DNA of 64,000 nt from Clostridium neonatale (GCF_001458595.1 NZ_LN890324.1:62001-126000); one strand, 5' to 3'. Shown: positions 1 to 9,259, counted from the stretch's first letter. Program-made: numbers and translations. The notes: a model not told the origin generated them from the sequence alone.

Positions 1-654
1 AAACATAAGATTTTCATCTTTAGTTTCAACTCTTGGTTTTTCTAATCTATCCAATCTTATAACTATTGAATCTACTTTAGGTCTTGGTATAAAGCAAGTT
101 GGTGGAACTCTTCTTACTATACTTGTATTGCAATAATATTGAACCAAAACAGATAACGAACCATAGTCTTTACAATTTGGCTCAGCATTAATTCTTTCAG
201 CTACTTCTTTTTGTATCATTATAGTTAGAGATTTAAAATTATACTGTTCTTTTAAAAGTCTTACTATTATTGGTGTTGTAACATAGTAAGGTAAATTAGC
301 AACTAATTTAACACTTTTCTCATCACCTATTAGTTCATTAAAATCAACTTTTAATGCATCTTTATGTATTAATGAAAAATTTTCATTTTCTCCAAGCTCA
401 GTTGTAAGTATAGGAATTAAATCATTATCTAATTCTATTGATGTTACCTTTTTAGCTTTTAATAAAAGCTGAGCTGTTAAAGTTCCAACTCCCGGCCCTA
501 TTTCAATAACAAAATCATCTTTATTAACTTCTGCGCCTTCTACAATGTCTGTTAATACAGATTCATCTGTTAAGAAGTTTTGGCCTAAACTTTTTGAAAA
601 CCTAAAATTATATTTTTTAACCAATTCTTGTGTTTTATAATCATTTAAATCCAT
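1..654 (-). CDS. rsmA: 16S rRNA dimethyladenosine transferase RsmA (KsgA), 3-prime end cut by window
   Basis: Read from the minus strand, starting ATG at 654-652, the frame runs off the left edge with about 218 residues visible of a usual 270-290. It opens with [17 protein letters not shown] and shows the SAM-binding motif I ([10 protein letters not shown]) at about residue 52 and the catalytic NLPYY motif IV at about residue 122. The enzyme dimethylates two adjacent adenosines near the 3-prime end of 16S rRNA during 30S maturation. The stop codon of rnmV abuts its ATG with no gap (TAGATG), so translation of the two is probably coupled. The tatD-yabE-rnmV-rsmA order is widely conserved in Firmicutes. 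Confidence 0.95.
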   Translation of the reverse strand, partial: MDLNDYKTQELVKKYNFRFSKSLGQNFLTDESVLTDIVEGAEVNKDDFVIEIGPGVGTLTAQLLLKAKKVTSIELDNDLIPILTTELGENENFSLIHKDALKVDFNELIGDEKSVKLVANLPYYVTTPIIVRLLKEQYNFKSLTIMIQKEVAERINAEPNCKDYGSLSVLVQYYCNTSIVRRVPPTCFIPRPKVDSIVIRLDRLEKPRVETKDENLMF

Positions 655-1212
655 CTATCTATTACCTGCTTCCAATTGTTTTTCTATTTCTTCTATAGCT
701 TTACTAAATTCTTCTTTGCTTATTCCATAATTATTTAATCTCGACACCATTTGAGTTGCATTTCCATATCCAATACCTAAAATCTTTCCGAGTGCCTCTC
801 TTCTTTCTCTAGATGTATTATCCCCTGTTAATTTAAAATAAAACATGTCTTGCATTGTATAGAATTCAATCTTTTCTTCTTGAGTAATCTTTGCCATCTC
901 TAATGCTCTTAATATTACTTCTGGTGTAGCATTCTCAACACCTATGTCTCCATCTTTTGTTCCATCTTCTCTTGAAATATAAGCATGCTTTATTCCCTTA
1001 ACCCTTTTAGAAATTATTCTTCTTATCTTTTCTCCTGCGAAATCAGGGTCAGTTAATACAATTACGCCTTTTCTTTTTTGTGCCTCTTTTATTCTATCAA
1101 TAACTTTAGCATTTATTCCAAATCCGCCAACAGCTATTATTTCTGCATCTAATGCTTTTTTAACAGCATCCACATCATCTCTGCCTTCAACAACAATAAC
1201 TTCTTTTATCAA
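655..1212 (-). CDS. rnmV: Ribonuclease M5 (5S rRNA maturase)
   Basis: Toprim-domain nuclease that trims precursor 5S rRNA on the ribosome. With the start chosen here it is 185 residues, matching the family length of about 185. The Toprim signature is clear: VEGRDD (catalytic Glu) close to the N-terminus and LTDPDFAGEKIRR with the DxD-type metal site at about residues 54-66. An upstream GTG at 1233 would add seven residues, but the AGGAG site would then lie inside the reading frame. It sits nine bases before the TTG at 1212-1210, giving the expected start MIKEVIVVEG. Upstream is the YabE-like gene; rsmA follows immediately. Confidence 0.93.
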   Translation of the reverse strand: MIKEVIVVEGRDDVDAVKKALDAEIIAVGGFGINAKVIDRIKEAQKRKGVIVLTDPDFAGEKIRRIISKRVKGIKHAYISREDGTKDGDIGVENATPEVILRALEMAKITQEEKIEFYTMQDMFYFKLTGDNTSRERREALGKILGIGYGNATQMVSRLNNYGISKEEFSKAIEEIEKQLEAGNR

Positions 1213-1330
1213 AACCATACTCTCCTTTATCACTATTTAAGAATAAGTGTTTTTAATTATTATTCCTAATTAACTATTAATTTATAAAATTCTTACTACT
1301 ATTAATAATATTCTAAAATTCTTATGTTTT

Positions 1331-1364
1331 AAAGAAAAAAATAGAGATAACAATCGTTATCTCT
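1331..1364 (-). terminator. Rho-independent terminator after the YabE-like gene
   Basis: Perfect 9-bp inverted repeat AGAGATAAC / GTTATCTCT at 1343-1364 with a 4-base loop. Read on the minus strand it is followed by a T-rich run at 1331-1342. It lies 11 bases after the stop of the 3D-domain gene and separates it from rnmV. Confidence 0.8.
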
Positions 1365-1374
1365 AATCTTCTAC

Positions 1375-2430
1375 TTACCACTCTCCTGGGTAAGCAACAA
1401 CTAGTACATCAACTTGTCTTCTTCCCCACCGTCTGCAGTCACTTGCAGAACTAAGGTATAAATCAACAGCATTACCTTTAATTGCTCCACCAGTGTCTGA
1501 AGCAATAGCGTATCCATATCCCTCTACATAAACCTTACTTCCTAATGGAATTACAGAGGGGTCAACTGCTATAGTGCTTAATCCACCGACATTTCTAACA
1601 GGTGTTCTTCCTGTAGCCGTAATGCCTCCGCCAGTATATGCTGTAGATACACTACTTACTTTTTTCTTGTAAGTTATATTTTCTCCACCTCTACTAGCAT
1701 AAACCTGGCTCGTCCCTTTAATTATTATTTCATTTTGTGGTTCTGAAATGGTTTTAGTACTTTTTATGTCTCTAGAAACCTCTACTCCGTCTTTATAGAC
1801 TACATTATACGTAATTTCTTTTTCACCATCAATTCCTTCACTCTTAACCTTTTTGACGCTAATATCTAAATCAGCATCATTTTCAACAATTGTATCGAAT
1901 TTAATGGCTTCTTTTTCAACAATTTCTTTTGTCTCTACTTTTACAATTTGTATATCTAAGTTTTCTTCAATATTCGTATCTAGTCCGGGATTTACTTCAT
2001 CTATGTCCTTTTCAAAATCAATTCCTTTAGAATTTAATGTATCTTTTTCTGCTTCCAGCATATCTTTAACTGTATTTTCAGCAGTTTGTACATCAAAGCG
2101 TGTCCCGTTTGCTGTGATTTGTACTTTAACAGGTGTTTTCAATTTAATAAACTCATTTTCTGATACTTTGGTTTCTAGTGATGGTTGCACTTTATCTTTA
2201 GGGCTTACATTTATGCCTCTTTCTTGCAACACATCTTGAACAGTCCCCTTGTATGTGACAATAGTCTCATCTTTACCGTCTATACTTAATGTTAATGTTT
2301 TTCTCATATTTGTTATTGTTACTGTCGTAACAATCATAACTACAAATAATGCAGCTATTGCACAAATAATTTTTGCCTTAGGACCGTTTGAAAAACTTTC
2401 TTTGATAAAACCTTTTAACCTTTCTATCAT
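1375..2430 (-). CDS. YabE-like cell-wall protein (DUF348, G5 and 3D domains)
   Basis: A 351-residue membrane-anchored wall enzyme of the YabE/Sps (resuscitation-promoting-factor-like) family. A single transmembrane segment lies at about residues 18-42 (AKIICAIAALFVVMIVTTV). Two DUF348 repeats (about 45-155) and a G5 domain (about 165-240) follow, and the C-terminal 3D domain (about 262-351) carries its three aspartates in AVDPS, ASDTGG and AVDLYL. The 3D domain resembles the lytic transglycosylase fold, so peptidoglycan remodelling is the likely role. It has a strong ribosome binding site and its own consensus promoter. Position between tatD and rnmV matches yabE in Bacillus. Confidence 0.88.
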   Translation of the reverse strand: MIERLKGFIKESFSNGPKAKIICAIAALFVVMIVTTVTITNMRKTLTLSIDGKDETIVTYKGTVQDVLQERGINVSPKDKVQPSLETKVSENEFIKLKTPVKVQITANGTRFDVQTAENTVKDMLEAEKDTLNSKGIDFEKDIDEVNPGLDTNIEENLDIQIVKVETKEIVEKEAIKFDTIVENDADLDISVKKVKSEGIDGEKEITYNVVYKDGVEVSRDIKSTKTISEPQNEIIIKGTSQVYASRGGENITYKKKVSSVSTAYTGGGITATGRTPVRNVGGLSTIAVDPSVIPLGSKVYVEGYGYAIASDTGGAIKGNAVDLYLSSASDCRRWGRRQVDVLVVAYPGEW

Positions 2431-2463
2431 TGATTTCCCTCCTTTGGCAAGAGTGTCCTTTGC

Positions 2464-2492
2464 ATTATATATTAATCCTACAAAGTTGTCAA
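2464..2492 (-). promoter_or_regulatory. Consensus sigma-A promoter for the YabE-like gene
   Basis: On the minus strand TTGACA (2492-2487) is separated by exactly 17 bases from TATAAT (2469-2464), both perfect matches. Predicted transcription starts near 2457, giving a short leader before the AAGGAGGG ribosome binding site and the ATG at 2430. Confidence 0.85.
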
Positions 2493-2689
2493 ATTATGAA
2501 TCTCTTGCATTATTATGAAGTATAGTAACAATGCACACTGTGCATAAAATAAATAAAATATTAAATGATAGCGATTTAACCATACTTCTTTGTAAGTAAA
2601 ACCAAACGATATTAATTTTAAATGTTAGTTCAAACATCCTTTTTAAATATAAGTATTATAGTGATGAAGTGTACGAATTATATTTTACC

Positions 2690-3475
2690 TTATTTTTCCT
2701 TATAAATCAACCTTTTAAAGTTTTCATTAAATACTTTATTGGCCTCAGCTGGCTCTATTTCTTTGATTTCGCTTATTTTATTTATTATATATTCTATATA
2801 ATCTGATCTATTTCTTTTACCTCGATTTGGTTCTGGAGACATATAAGGACAATCTGTTTCAACTAAAATTCTATCTATTGGAATTTCTTTAGCAACTTGA
2901 ACTATTTTTTTTGCATTCTTAAATGTTACAACTCCAGTAAATCCAATATAATATCCTAGTTTAATGCACTCCTGTGCAAATTCTACACTGCCTGAAAAGC
3001 AATGAACAACACCAGTTACATCTGGATATTCTTTGATTATTTCTAAAGTATCTTGATGTGCATCCCTATCATGTATTACTACTGGTAGCTCTAATTCTTC
3101 AGCTAATTTCATTTGACTTCTGAAAACTTCTTTTTGTACTTCTTTAGGTGGATTCTCATCCCAATAATAATCTAGTCCTATTTCTCCAATAGCAACTATC
3201 TTATTATTATTTCTAATGTATTCTCTTATTTCATCTAATGTATTTTCTTTAAATTCATCTGCATTTTCAGGATGAATTCCTAATGCACCATTAATAAAAT
3301 CATAATCTTTAGTTAATTTATCAGTTGTTTTTAAACTCTCATATGAAGCCGCGCAATTTAAAATACCTATAACTCCATTATTTCTTAATTCATTTAAAAT
3401 TTGATCTCTATCCTCATCATAAGATTCATCATCATAATGAGCATGACTATCTATAATTGAAAATCTCTTTTCCAT
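2690..3475 (-). CDS. tatD: TatD-family metal-dependent deoxyribonuclease
   Basis: A 261-residue TIM-barrel hydrolase of the TatD (YabD) family, which acts as a 3-prime to 5-prime DNase or RNase in DNA repair or RNA quality control. Metal ligands are visible: HxH in IIDSHAHYDD near the N-terminus, Glu in GEIGLDYYW (about 98), His in VVIHDRDA (about 134), His in VVHCFSG (about 159) and Asp in VETDCPY (about 209). The ATG at 3475 has AGGAGT eight bases upstream. No terminator is obvious between it and the YabE-like gene, but the latter has its own promoter. Confidence 0.95.
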   Translation of the reverse strand: MEKRFSIIDSHAHYDDESYDEDRDQILNELRNNGVIGILNCAASYESLKTTDKLTKDYDFINGALGIHPENADEFKENTLDEIREYIRNNNKIVAIGEIGLDYYWDENPPKEVQKEVFRSQMKLAEELELPVVIHDRDAHQDTLEIIKEYPDVTGVVHCFSGSVEFAQECIKLGYYIGFTGVVTFKNAKKIVQVAKEIPIDRILVETDCPYMSPEPNRGKRNRSDYIEYIINKISEIKEIEPAEANKVFNENFKRLIYKEK

Positions 3476-3860
3476 AATTCACTCCTATTGAAACCTAATT
3501 TTTCATATACTCCTTTTTAATTCATTCTTTATATATGATAAATTTATTTTTTATTATTAAATCTTTCTATTAATTTTACTCTTATCTTTATATTTATACA
3601 ATTTTCATAAAATTATTTTACCTACTAAAAATTTTATTGCATTGATTTTTCTTAAATATTTTAGTAAATTAATTATAATTAATTTCCGTTTTCCAACAAA
3701 TCATTCATTTATATTCCATATTATTAAACATTAGTAATAATAAGTAATATTTATTTTTTAATATCAATTCTGTCACATAACTGACATATTACTATAGTAA
3801 AATTTTAATTGTAAAGTAGTTAAAGCATTATTATTTACCCCTTTAACCATAATTGGTTAA

Positions 3861-3895
3861 GAAAGCGCCTTGTATCCCCTACAAGAGGCGCTTTC
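3861..3895. terminator. Strong hairpin terminator downstream of the second MetRS-like gene
   Basis: Long inverted repeat GAAAGCGCC-TTGTA / TACAA-GA-GGCGCTTTC around a TCCCC loop, unusually GC-rich for this window, placed just beyond the stop at 3912. A smaller dyad TTAACC / GGTTAA (3843-3860) adjoins it. The T-run is better on the plus strand (ATTTTGTT), so direction is not certain. The remaining 3476-3842 holds only AT-rich spacer and the tatD upstream region; I see no gene there. Confidence 0.65.
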
Positions 3896-3911
3896 ATTTT
3901 GTTAAAATTCT

Positions 3912-5540
3912 TTAGTAACATTTCTCTTTTAAATTTTCAATTTCCTCATCAATATTTTTTCTATCAATTCTATCAAATAAAATCTCTACATCATTTATTT
4001 TTCCTTCTTTAAGCTCTATTGGCATCCATATTGAGTTTTCTATATTTAAAATTTTTCTGATTTTTTCTGCTGAATATGGCATAAATGGTTCTATTAGATT
4101 AGATATATTAGCTATATATTGAATGCATATATATATGTCTTTTGCACATTTAGCCTTATTTTGCTTTACACTTATCCATGGTGCTGCTGTATCGAAATAT
4201 TTATTTGCTGTTTTAACTAAAGACATAACCTTATCCAATGCATATTTAAAATTGCCCTCTTCAATATTATCCCCAATTTCACAATAAACTTTAAATAAAT
4301 CATCTTTAAAATTCTTATCTAAAGTTCCTTTTGGTATTGAGTTATCAAAATTCTTTTTAGCAAAAACTACTATTCTATTGACTAAATTCCCAAATAATCC
4401 AACCAAGTCATTATTATTAGCTGTTATAAAAGATTTCCATGAAAAATCAGTATCTTTTGTTTCTGGTCCATTTAATATTAAATAATATCTTATTAAATCA
4501 GCATTGTAGTTATCCAATATATCTTTTCCCCATACAGCCCAATTCTTTGCAGCAGAAAAATTCTTTCCTTCAAGTTTTAAGTATTCACTTGATATTTCTC
4601 TTATATTAGGATTTTTAAATCCTAATCCTGATAAAATTGCAGGGAAAATCACTGTATGGAATGGAATATTATCTTTTCCATGTACAAAATAAACTCTGCT
4701 ATCATCTCCATCCCAATATTCCCTATAATCTTCGTGCCTTTCTTCAATGCATTTCATGCTTGCAGTTAAATATCCCATAACCGCTTCTATCCAAACATAT
4801 ATTTTTTTATCTTCATACCCATCTAAAGGTACATCTACTCCCCAATTAAAGTCCCTTGTTACTCCCCTATCTCTAAGACCTTCATCTAAATATCTTTTAG
4901 TTATCTTTTGTGCATTTTCTCTCCATCCATCTTGCTTTATATAAATTCTTTTCACATCATTCTCCAATTTAGATAAAGCAAAAAATAAATGCTTAGTTTC
5001 TTTTATTATTGGTGTAGATTTGCAAAATGAACATTTTTTATCTAGAAGTTCATCACTTTCAAATATTTTTGAACATTCCTGACACTGATCTCCAACAGCA
5101 TATCCTCCACAAAATGGGCATACCCCTTCAATATATCTATCTAATAGATATTCTTTACAGTGTTCGCAGTAAGTTTCTTCTACATTCTTTTCATATATAT
5201 AACCTTTTTCATATAATTCCAATATAAATTCTTTAACTTTTTCTGAATGATATTCTGTATGTGTCTGAGTAAATAAATCAAATGAAAATCCTAATCTTTC
5301 AAAGCAATCCTTTATCTTTTCATGATATTTCGCACTCACTTGCTCTGGAGTAAGATTTTCTTCTTTTGCTTTCATAGTAACTGGTGTTCCGTGAGAATCG
5401 CTTCCAGATACAAAGACTACATCGTCTCCCATTAATCTATGGTATCTAGCTAATATATCTCCTGGAAGTAGAACCGCTATTCTTCCTAAATGAAGCTCTC
5501 CATTTGCATAAGGCCATGCATTTCCTATTATAATGTTCAA
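3912..5540 (-). CDS. Methionyl-tRNA synthetase-like protein (MetRS paralogue, altered active-site motifs)
   Basis: A 542-residue class I aminoacyl-tRNA synthetase of the archaeal/MetRS2 type, without the C-terminal tRNA-binding domain. Two zinc knuckles are intact (CEHC...CPFC and CQEC...CSFC, about residues 125-180). The HIGH motif reads HLGR, and the KMSKS loop, usually KFSTSR in this subfamily, reads NFSAAK (about residue 330). The GTG at 5552 overlaps the AGAGGTG ribosome site; the TTG at 5540 gives MNIIIGNAWPYANG, the usual family start, so I use that. It may be a divergent or drug-tolerant second MetRS, or an enzyme with another role. No T-box is seen upstream of it, unlike its neighbour. 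Confidence 0.82.
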   Translation of the reverse strand: MNIIIGNAWPYANGELHLGRIAVLLPGDILARYHRLMGDDVVFVSGSDSHGTPVTMKAKEENLTPEQVSAKYHEKIKDCFERLGFSFDLFTQTHTEYHSEKVKEFILELYEKGYIYEKNVEETYCEHCKEYLLDRYIEGVCPFCGGYAVGDQCQECSKIFESDELLDKKCSFCKSTPIIKETKHLFFALSKLENDVKRIYIKQDGWRENAQKITKRYLDEGLRDRGVTRDFNWGVDVPLDGYEDKKIYVWIEAVMGYLTASMKCIEERHEDYREYWDGDDSRVYFVHGKDNIPFHTVIFPAILSGLGFKNPNIREISSEYLKLEGKNFSAAKNWAVWGKDILDNYNADLIRYYLILNGPETKDTDFSWKSFITANNNDLVGLFGNLVNRIVVFAKKNFDNSIPKGTLDKNFKDDLFKVYCEIGDNIEEGNFKYALDKVMSLVKTANKYFDTAAPWISVKQNKAKCAKDIYICIQYIANISNLIEPFMPYSAEKIRKILNIENSIWMPIELKEGKINDVEILFDRIDRKNIDEEIENLKEKCY

Positions 5541-5684
5541 AAATCTCTTCACCTCTCTTATTTTGCTATATAACGCTTGGTAAGGTGATATTTATCAGTA
5601 TAGCCCATCTTTATCTATTTATGAATATGTTTCCTTAAATAATGAAACTATATTAATAAGTATCTTTTGCCTCTATCTACCTCG

Positions 5685-5810
5685 CATAAAATAAGCATAT
5701 TCCTATATTCTTATATTCTCAAGAATATAAATTCTTAAATTCTTAAATTCTTAAATTCTTAAATTCTTAAATTCTTAAATTCTGGCCATTTTTTCATTCT
5801 TCAAATATTT
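5685..5810. repeat. Octanucleotide tandem repeat locus 1 (AAATTCTT x6) with conserved flanks
   Basis: Six perfect copies of AAATTCTT at 5729-5776 plus a partial seventh. The left flank contains CGCATAAAATAAGCA and the right flank starts TTCTGGCCATTTTTTCATTC. Both flanks recur at 31681-31830 around eight copies. A weaker echo of the right flank (TTAAATTCTGGGC followed by AATATTGTTCAAG) lies at 5959-6001. The gap 5541-6146 contains no convincing ORF or structured RNA apart from this. Confidence 0.85.
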
Positions 5811-6146
5811 AAGCAATAAATTTCTTTTATTTAAAATCTGTCACTTTCATACTTTGGGCTGTCGTAATTTTTACCCATCCACTTTTTAAAGGAAACTCAC
5901 TATTCACATCCGTTCATAAGAGTAAGTTCGATAAGCCAAATATAAAATTGGGGTTCTCACTTAAATTCTGGGCGTTATATCTTATTTTAAAATATTGTTC
6001 AAGCTTTTTATTTTCAGAAAACAATTATTTAAACCACTTACTTGGATACAATCAATCTTTTTATAGATGTATAAAATTTATGCGAGACATGTTTAAATTA
6101 ATTAAGCACGCCTCACATTCATATTAAACTAAATTAAATTTAAATA

Positions 6147-8090
6147 TTATCTTACAATACTTCCTGAAATTATATCTCCTGGATCAACTGCCTTTAATTC
6201 TTTATCATCATCAGTAGCAGCACATAAAATCATGCCTTGCGATAATTCTCCTCTCAATTTAACTGGTTTTAAGTTAGCAACTAAAACTACATTCTTTCCA
6301 ACTAAATCTTCTGGTTTATAGTATGCAGCAATTCCTGAAACCACTTGTCTTTCTTCTCCGCCTAAATCTACTTTTAATTTAAGTAATTTTTTCGCTCCCT
6401 TAATTGGTTCACATGCTAAAACTTTAACTACTCTTAAATCAATTTTTTCGAAGTCTTCTATTGTGATTTCTTCTTTTATTGGAGTGATTTCTCTCTTCTC
6501 TGGAGCTGGATTCATTTTCGCTCTTAATGCTTCTAATTCCTCAAGTTTTTTCTCTACATCAATTCTTGGGAATAAGTTATCGCCTTTTACTACTTTAGTT
6601 CCAGCTTTTGTTCCATTAAATAATTTTAATGATTCCCATGATATATTGTCGGTATTTATTTGCTCATTTATCTTCTTAGCTGTATCTGGTAAGAATGCTG
6701 AAATCATAACTGAAGCAAATCTTAAACTTTCAACTAAATTATAAAGAACTGTTCCAAGTCTAGCCTTTTTGCTTTCATCTTTAGCTAAAATCCAAGGAGT
6801 TGTTTCATCTATATATTTATTTGCTCTTCCTATTAATTCAAATACATGTTCTAATGCAAGTGGAAGATTTAAGCTATTAACTGCATCTTCTACTTTATCA
6901 GGAGTACCTAATGCTAAAGCTATTAGCTCTCCATCAAAATCGCCACTTTCAGCTTGAGCAGGAATTTCACCATCAAAATATTTTTCTATCATAGCAACTG
7001 TTCTAGATAAAAGATTACCTAAATCATTACATAAATCTGAATTTATTTTCTTTATGAATATTTCATTATTGAATAATCCATCTGCTCCAAATGGAATTTC
7101 TCTCAATAAATAATATCTTACAGGATCTGTACCAAATTCATTTACAAGAACTACTGGATCTACAACATTTCCTTTAGATTTAGACATCTTTCCACCATCA
7201 ACAAGTAACCATCCATGACCGAATACTTGTTTTGGAAGTGGTTCACCTAAAGCCATTAACATAATTGGCCAATAAATTGTATGGAATCTTAAAATATCTT
7301 TTCCTATTAAATGTACATCTGCTGGCCAATATTTATCATACATTTCTTTATTTTCTTGACCATATCCAAGTGCAGTAATATAGTTTGATAAAGCATCAAT
7401 CCATACATAAACAACATGATCTTCATCAAATGTTACTGGAACTCCCCAGTTAAAGCTAGTTCTTGAAACGCATAAATCTTGAAGCCCTGGTCTTAAAAAA
7501 TTATTTAACATTTCATTTTTTCTTGATTCTGGTTGAATGAAATGTGGATTTTCTTCAATATGCTTAATTAATCTGTCTGCATATTTGCTCATTTTAAAGA
7601 AGTAAGCTTCTTCTTTAGACTTTTCAACTGGTCTTCCACAATCAGGGCAATTTCCATCAACTAATTGAGTATCAGTCCAAAAAGATTCACATGGTGTACA
7701 ATACCATCCTTCATAAGAGCTCTTATAAATATCGCCTTGATCATATAATTTTTTAAATATATCTTGAACAGCTTTTACATGATAATCATCAGTAGTTCTG
7801 ATAAATTTATCATAGCTTACATTCATCATCTTCCAAAGATCTTTAATTCCTGCAACAATTTCATCTACATGTTCTTTTGGAGTTATTCCTTTTTCTTCTG
7901 CAATTCTTTGGATCTTTTGACCATGTTCATCTGTTCCTGTTAAGAACATTACATCATATCCTGTTAATCTCTTAAATCTCGCTATAGCATCAGCAGCCAC
8001 TGTTGTATATGTATTTCCTATATGTAGCTTTGTTGATGGATAGTAAATTGGGGTAGTTATATAGTATGTTTTTTTACAATCTGTACACAT
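6147..8090 (-). CDS. metG: Methionyl-tRNA synthetase
   Basis: A 647-residue class I synthetase that charges tRNA-Met. HIGN at residues 23-26 replaces HIGH, as I recall for clostridial MetRS. A zinc knuckle (CTPC...CPDC) lies at about residues 130-150, the KMSKSKGN loop is intact near residue 300, and a C-terminal OB-fold tRNA-binding domain covers about 545-647 (DLRVVKVLACEPIKGAKKLL). An upstream ATG at 8129 has no ribosome site. The ATG at 8090 is preceded by GGGAGGAA at good distance, so it is chosen. Expression is controlled by the T-box leader at 8178-8415. Confidence 0.96.
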   Translation of the reverse strand: MCTDCKKTYYITTPIYYPSTKLHIGNTYTTVAADAIARFKRLTGYDVMFLTGTDEHGQKIQRIAEEKGITPKEHVDEIVAGIKDLWKMMNVSYDKFIRTTDDYHVKAVQDIFKKLYDQGDIYKSSYEGWYCTPCESFWTDTQLVDGNCPDCGRPVEKSKEEAYFFKMSKYADRLIKHIEENPHFIQPESRKNEMLNNFLRPGLQDLCVSRTSFNWGVPVTFDEDHVVYVWIDALSNYITALGYGQENKEMYDKYWPADVHLIGKDILRFHTIYWPIMLMALGEPLPKQVFGHGWLLVDGGKMSKSKGNVVDPVVLVNEFGTDPVRYYLLREIPFGADGLFNNEIFIKKINSDLCNDLGNLLSRTVAMIEKYFDGEIPAQAESGDFDGELIALALGTPDKVEDAVNSLNLPLALEHVFELIGRANKYIDETTPWILAKDESKKARLGTVLYNLVESLRFASVMISAFLPDTAKKINEQINTDNISWESLKLFNGTKAGTKVVKGDNLFPRIDVEKKLEELEALRAKMNPAPEKREITPIKEEITIEDFEKIDLRVVKVLACEPIKGAKKLLKLKVDLGGEERQVVSGIAAYYKPEDLVGKNVVLVANLKPVKLRGELSQGMILCAATDDDKELKAVDPGDIISGSIVR

Positions 8091-8177
8091 TTTTTTGTGT
8101 TCCTCCCTTTTTATAAATTCATAATTCACAATTAGATTTAGCCTTTTTTTTATTGTCTCTTATGAATAATTTTATAA

Positions 8178-8415
8178 ATATAAAAAAAGCTCTATATAGG
8201 TATATTAAAACCTATATAGAGACGTATTATACGTGTTACCACTCTATTTCTTATTTATTTCACAATAAATAACTCATTAGGTGACCATCATCACCCTGCA
8301 ACATAACGGTTGCCACCGTATTCCCCTAACTCAAATACTTTAGCTCAGGAAATCTGCTCTAAGACCATCTTCATAAAATTCACAAACACTGACTTTCAGC
8401 AAATGTCAGCTCTCT
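8178..8415 (-). promoter_or_regulatory. T-box leader (methionine) controlling metG
   Basis: The minus strand carries AGAGTGGTAACACGT (8245-8231), a match to the T-box bulge motif AGGGTGGTACCGCG with the UGGU that pairs to tRNA ACCA. It is followed by a terminator hairpin CTCTATATAGG / CCTATATAGAG and a T-run (8222-8178). Upstream sequence forms a stem I region; ATG in TTTTATGAAGATGG (about 8367) is a plausible specifier codon, matching tRNA-Met. Uncharged tRNA is expected to stabilise antitermination. The flank 8416-8640 is AT-rich with no gene. Confidence 0.85.
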
Positions 8416-8688
8416 TATGGAATGTTTACTTTACTACTCTTCTTTTCATTGCATTTATATTTTTACAACAATATTTTATATTATTTTCTTGGTATAATCA
8501 AATATTATTTTCACACAATATATCTTGTATACTTTATTTCAAATTATATACATTATACTCTTAGTTTTACTTATGTGCAATACTTGCTTATTTTTAGATA
8601 TAGTTTGTTTCTTACATTTTTAAACTTATGCTATAATATCGCTGCTAAAAAACTTTTGTTATTAATCTTATCTTGGAGGTGAATCAAT

Positions 8689-9189
8689 ATAAATATTAAT
8701 CTACCTAGAATCGGTCTTAGAAACTTAAAGACTGCTATTGCAGTTACATTATGTATGCTCATTTTTCAGCTATTTAACCGAGATAATCCCTTCTTTGCAT
8801 GTATTGCTGCTGTATTTTGTATGAAAGATACTGTTTCTAGCAGCATTTCTATGGGATTAAATAGAACAATAGGTACTATTATTGGAGGAGTAGTTGGAAT
8901 AATTATTATTTATTTAAATTCTGTATTCCCATTTTTCAATTTAATTACTCCTATAATGACAGGTTTAGGTATCTCTATTTCTATATATATATGTACTATT
9001 ATAAAAAAACCTGAAGCAGTTGTAGTTTCTTGCATTGTTCTTGTAGCAATTATGATAAATTCTGCATCACAAGCTAATGCTTATATTTATGCAATTAATA
9101 GAAGCTTTGATACAATAATCGGAATTATTATAGCTGTTTTAATAAATAAACATATAAATCCTCCGAGTGAAGAGGGGTACTTAACATAA
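8689..9189 (+). CDS. FUSC / aromatic-acid-exporter-like membrane protein, probable ATA start
   Basis: About 166 residues, with four hydrophobic segments, resembling the N-terminal membrane half of FUSC/ArAE-family exporters. The first ATG (8755) lies within the conserved N-terminus and has no ribosome site. The frame continues upstream as INLPRIGLRNLKTAIAVTLC, typical of this family, to an in-frame TGA at 8680. The GGAGG at 8675-8679 sits nine bases before an ATA codon (8689), and no ATG, GTG or TTG is available there. Either ATA initiates, or the start codon has been mutated and expression is impaired. Substrate unknown. Confidence 0.7.
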   Translation: MNINLPRIGLRNLKTAIAVTLCMLIFQLFNRDNPFFACIAAVFCMKDTVSSSISMGLNRTIGTIIGGVVGIIIIYLNSVFPFFNLITPIMTGLGISISIYICTIIKKPEAVVVSCIVLVAIMINSASQANAYIYAINRSFDTIIGIIIAVLINKHINPPSEEGYLT

Positions 9190-9200
9190 AATATTTAATA

Positions 9201-9259
9201 AATAATACAGCGGGTATATCAGATTTAAGTCATTCTTTTGATATACCCACTGTATTATT
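9201..9259. terminator. Bidirectional terminator between the FUSC-like gene and lepB
   Basis: Twenty-base inverted repeat AATAATACAG-C-GGGTATATC / GATATACCC-A-CTGTATTATT with one mismatch. It serves two convergent genes, and the stop codon of the signal peptidase gene lies inside the right arm. Confidence 0.85.

Noticed and set aside
1853..2518. Plus-strand ORFs opposite the YabE-like gene
   Set aside because: Antisense shadows of a well-supported coding frame, Ser/Thr/Phe-rich and without ribosome sites.
5729..5783. Octamer array considered as a CRISPR
   Set aside because: Units are 8 bases with no spacers between them, and no cas genes are near.
5820..5958. Higher-complexity stretch between the repeat and metG, considered as a small RNA or gene remnant
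   Set aside because: No ORF, no convincing hairpin with T-run, and no promoter could be found.
8310..8682. Two plus-strand ORFs over the metG leader
   Set aside because: They overlap the T-box on the opposite strand, lack ribosome sites and are low-complexity hydrophobic sequence.
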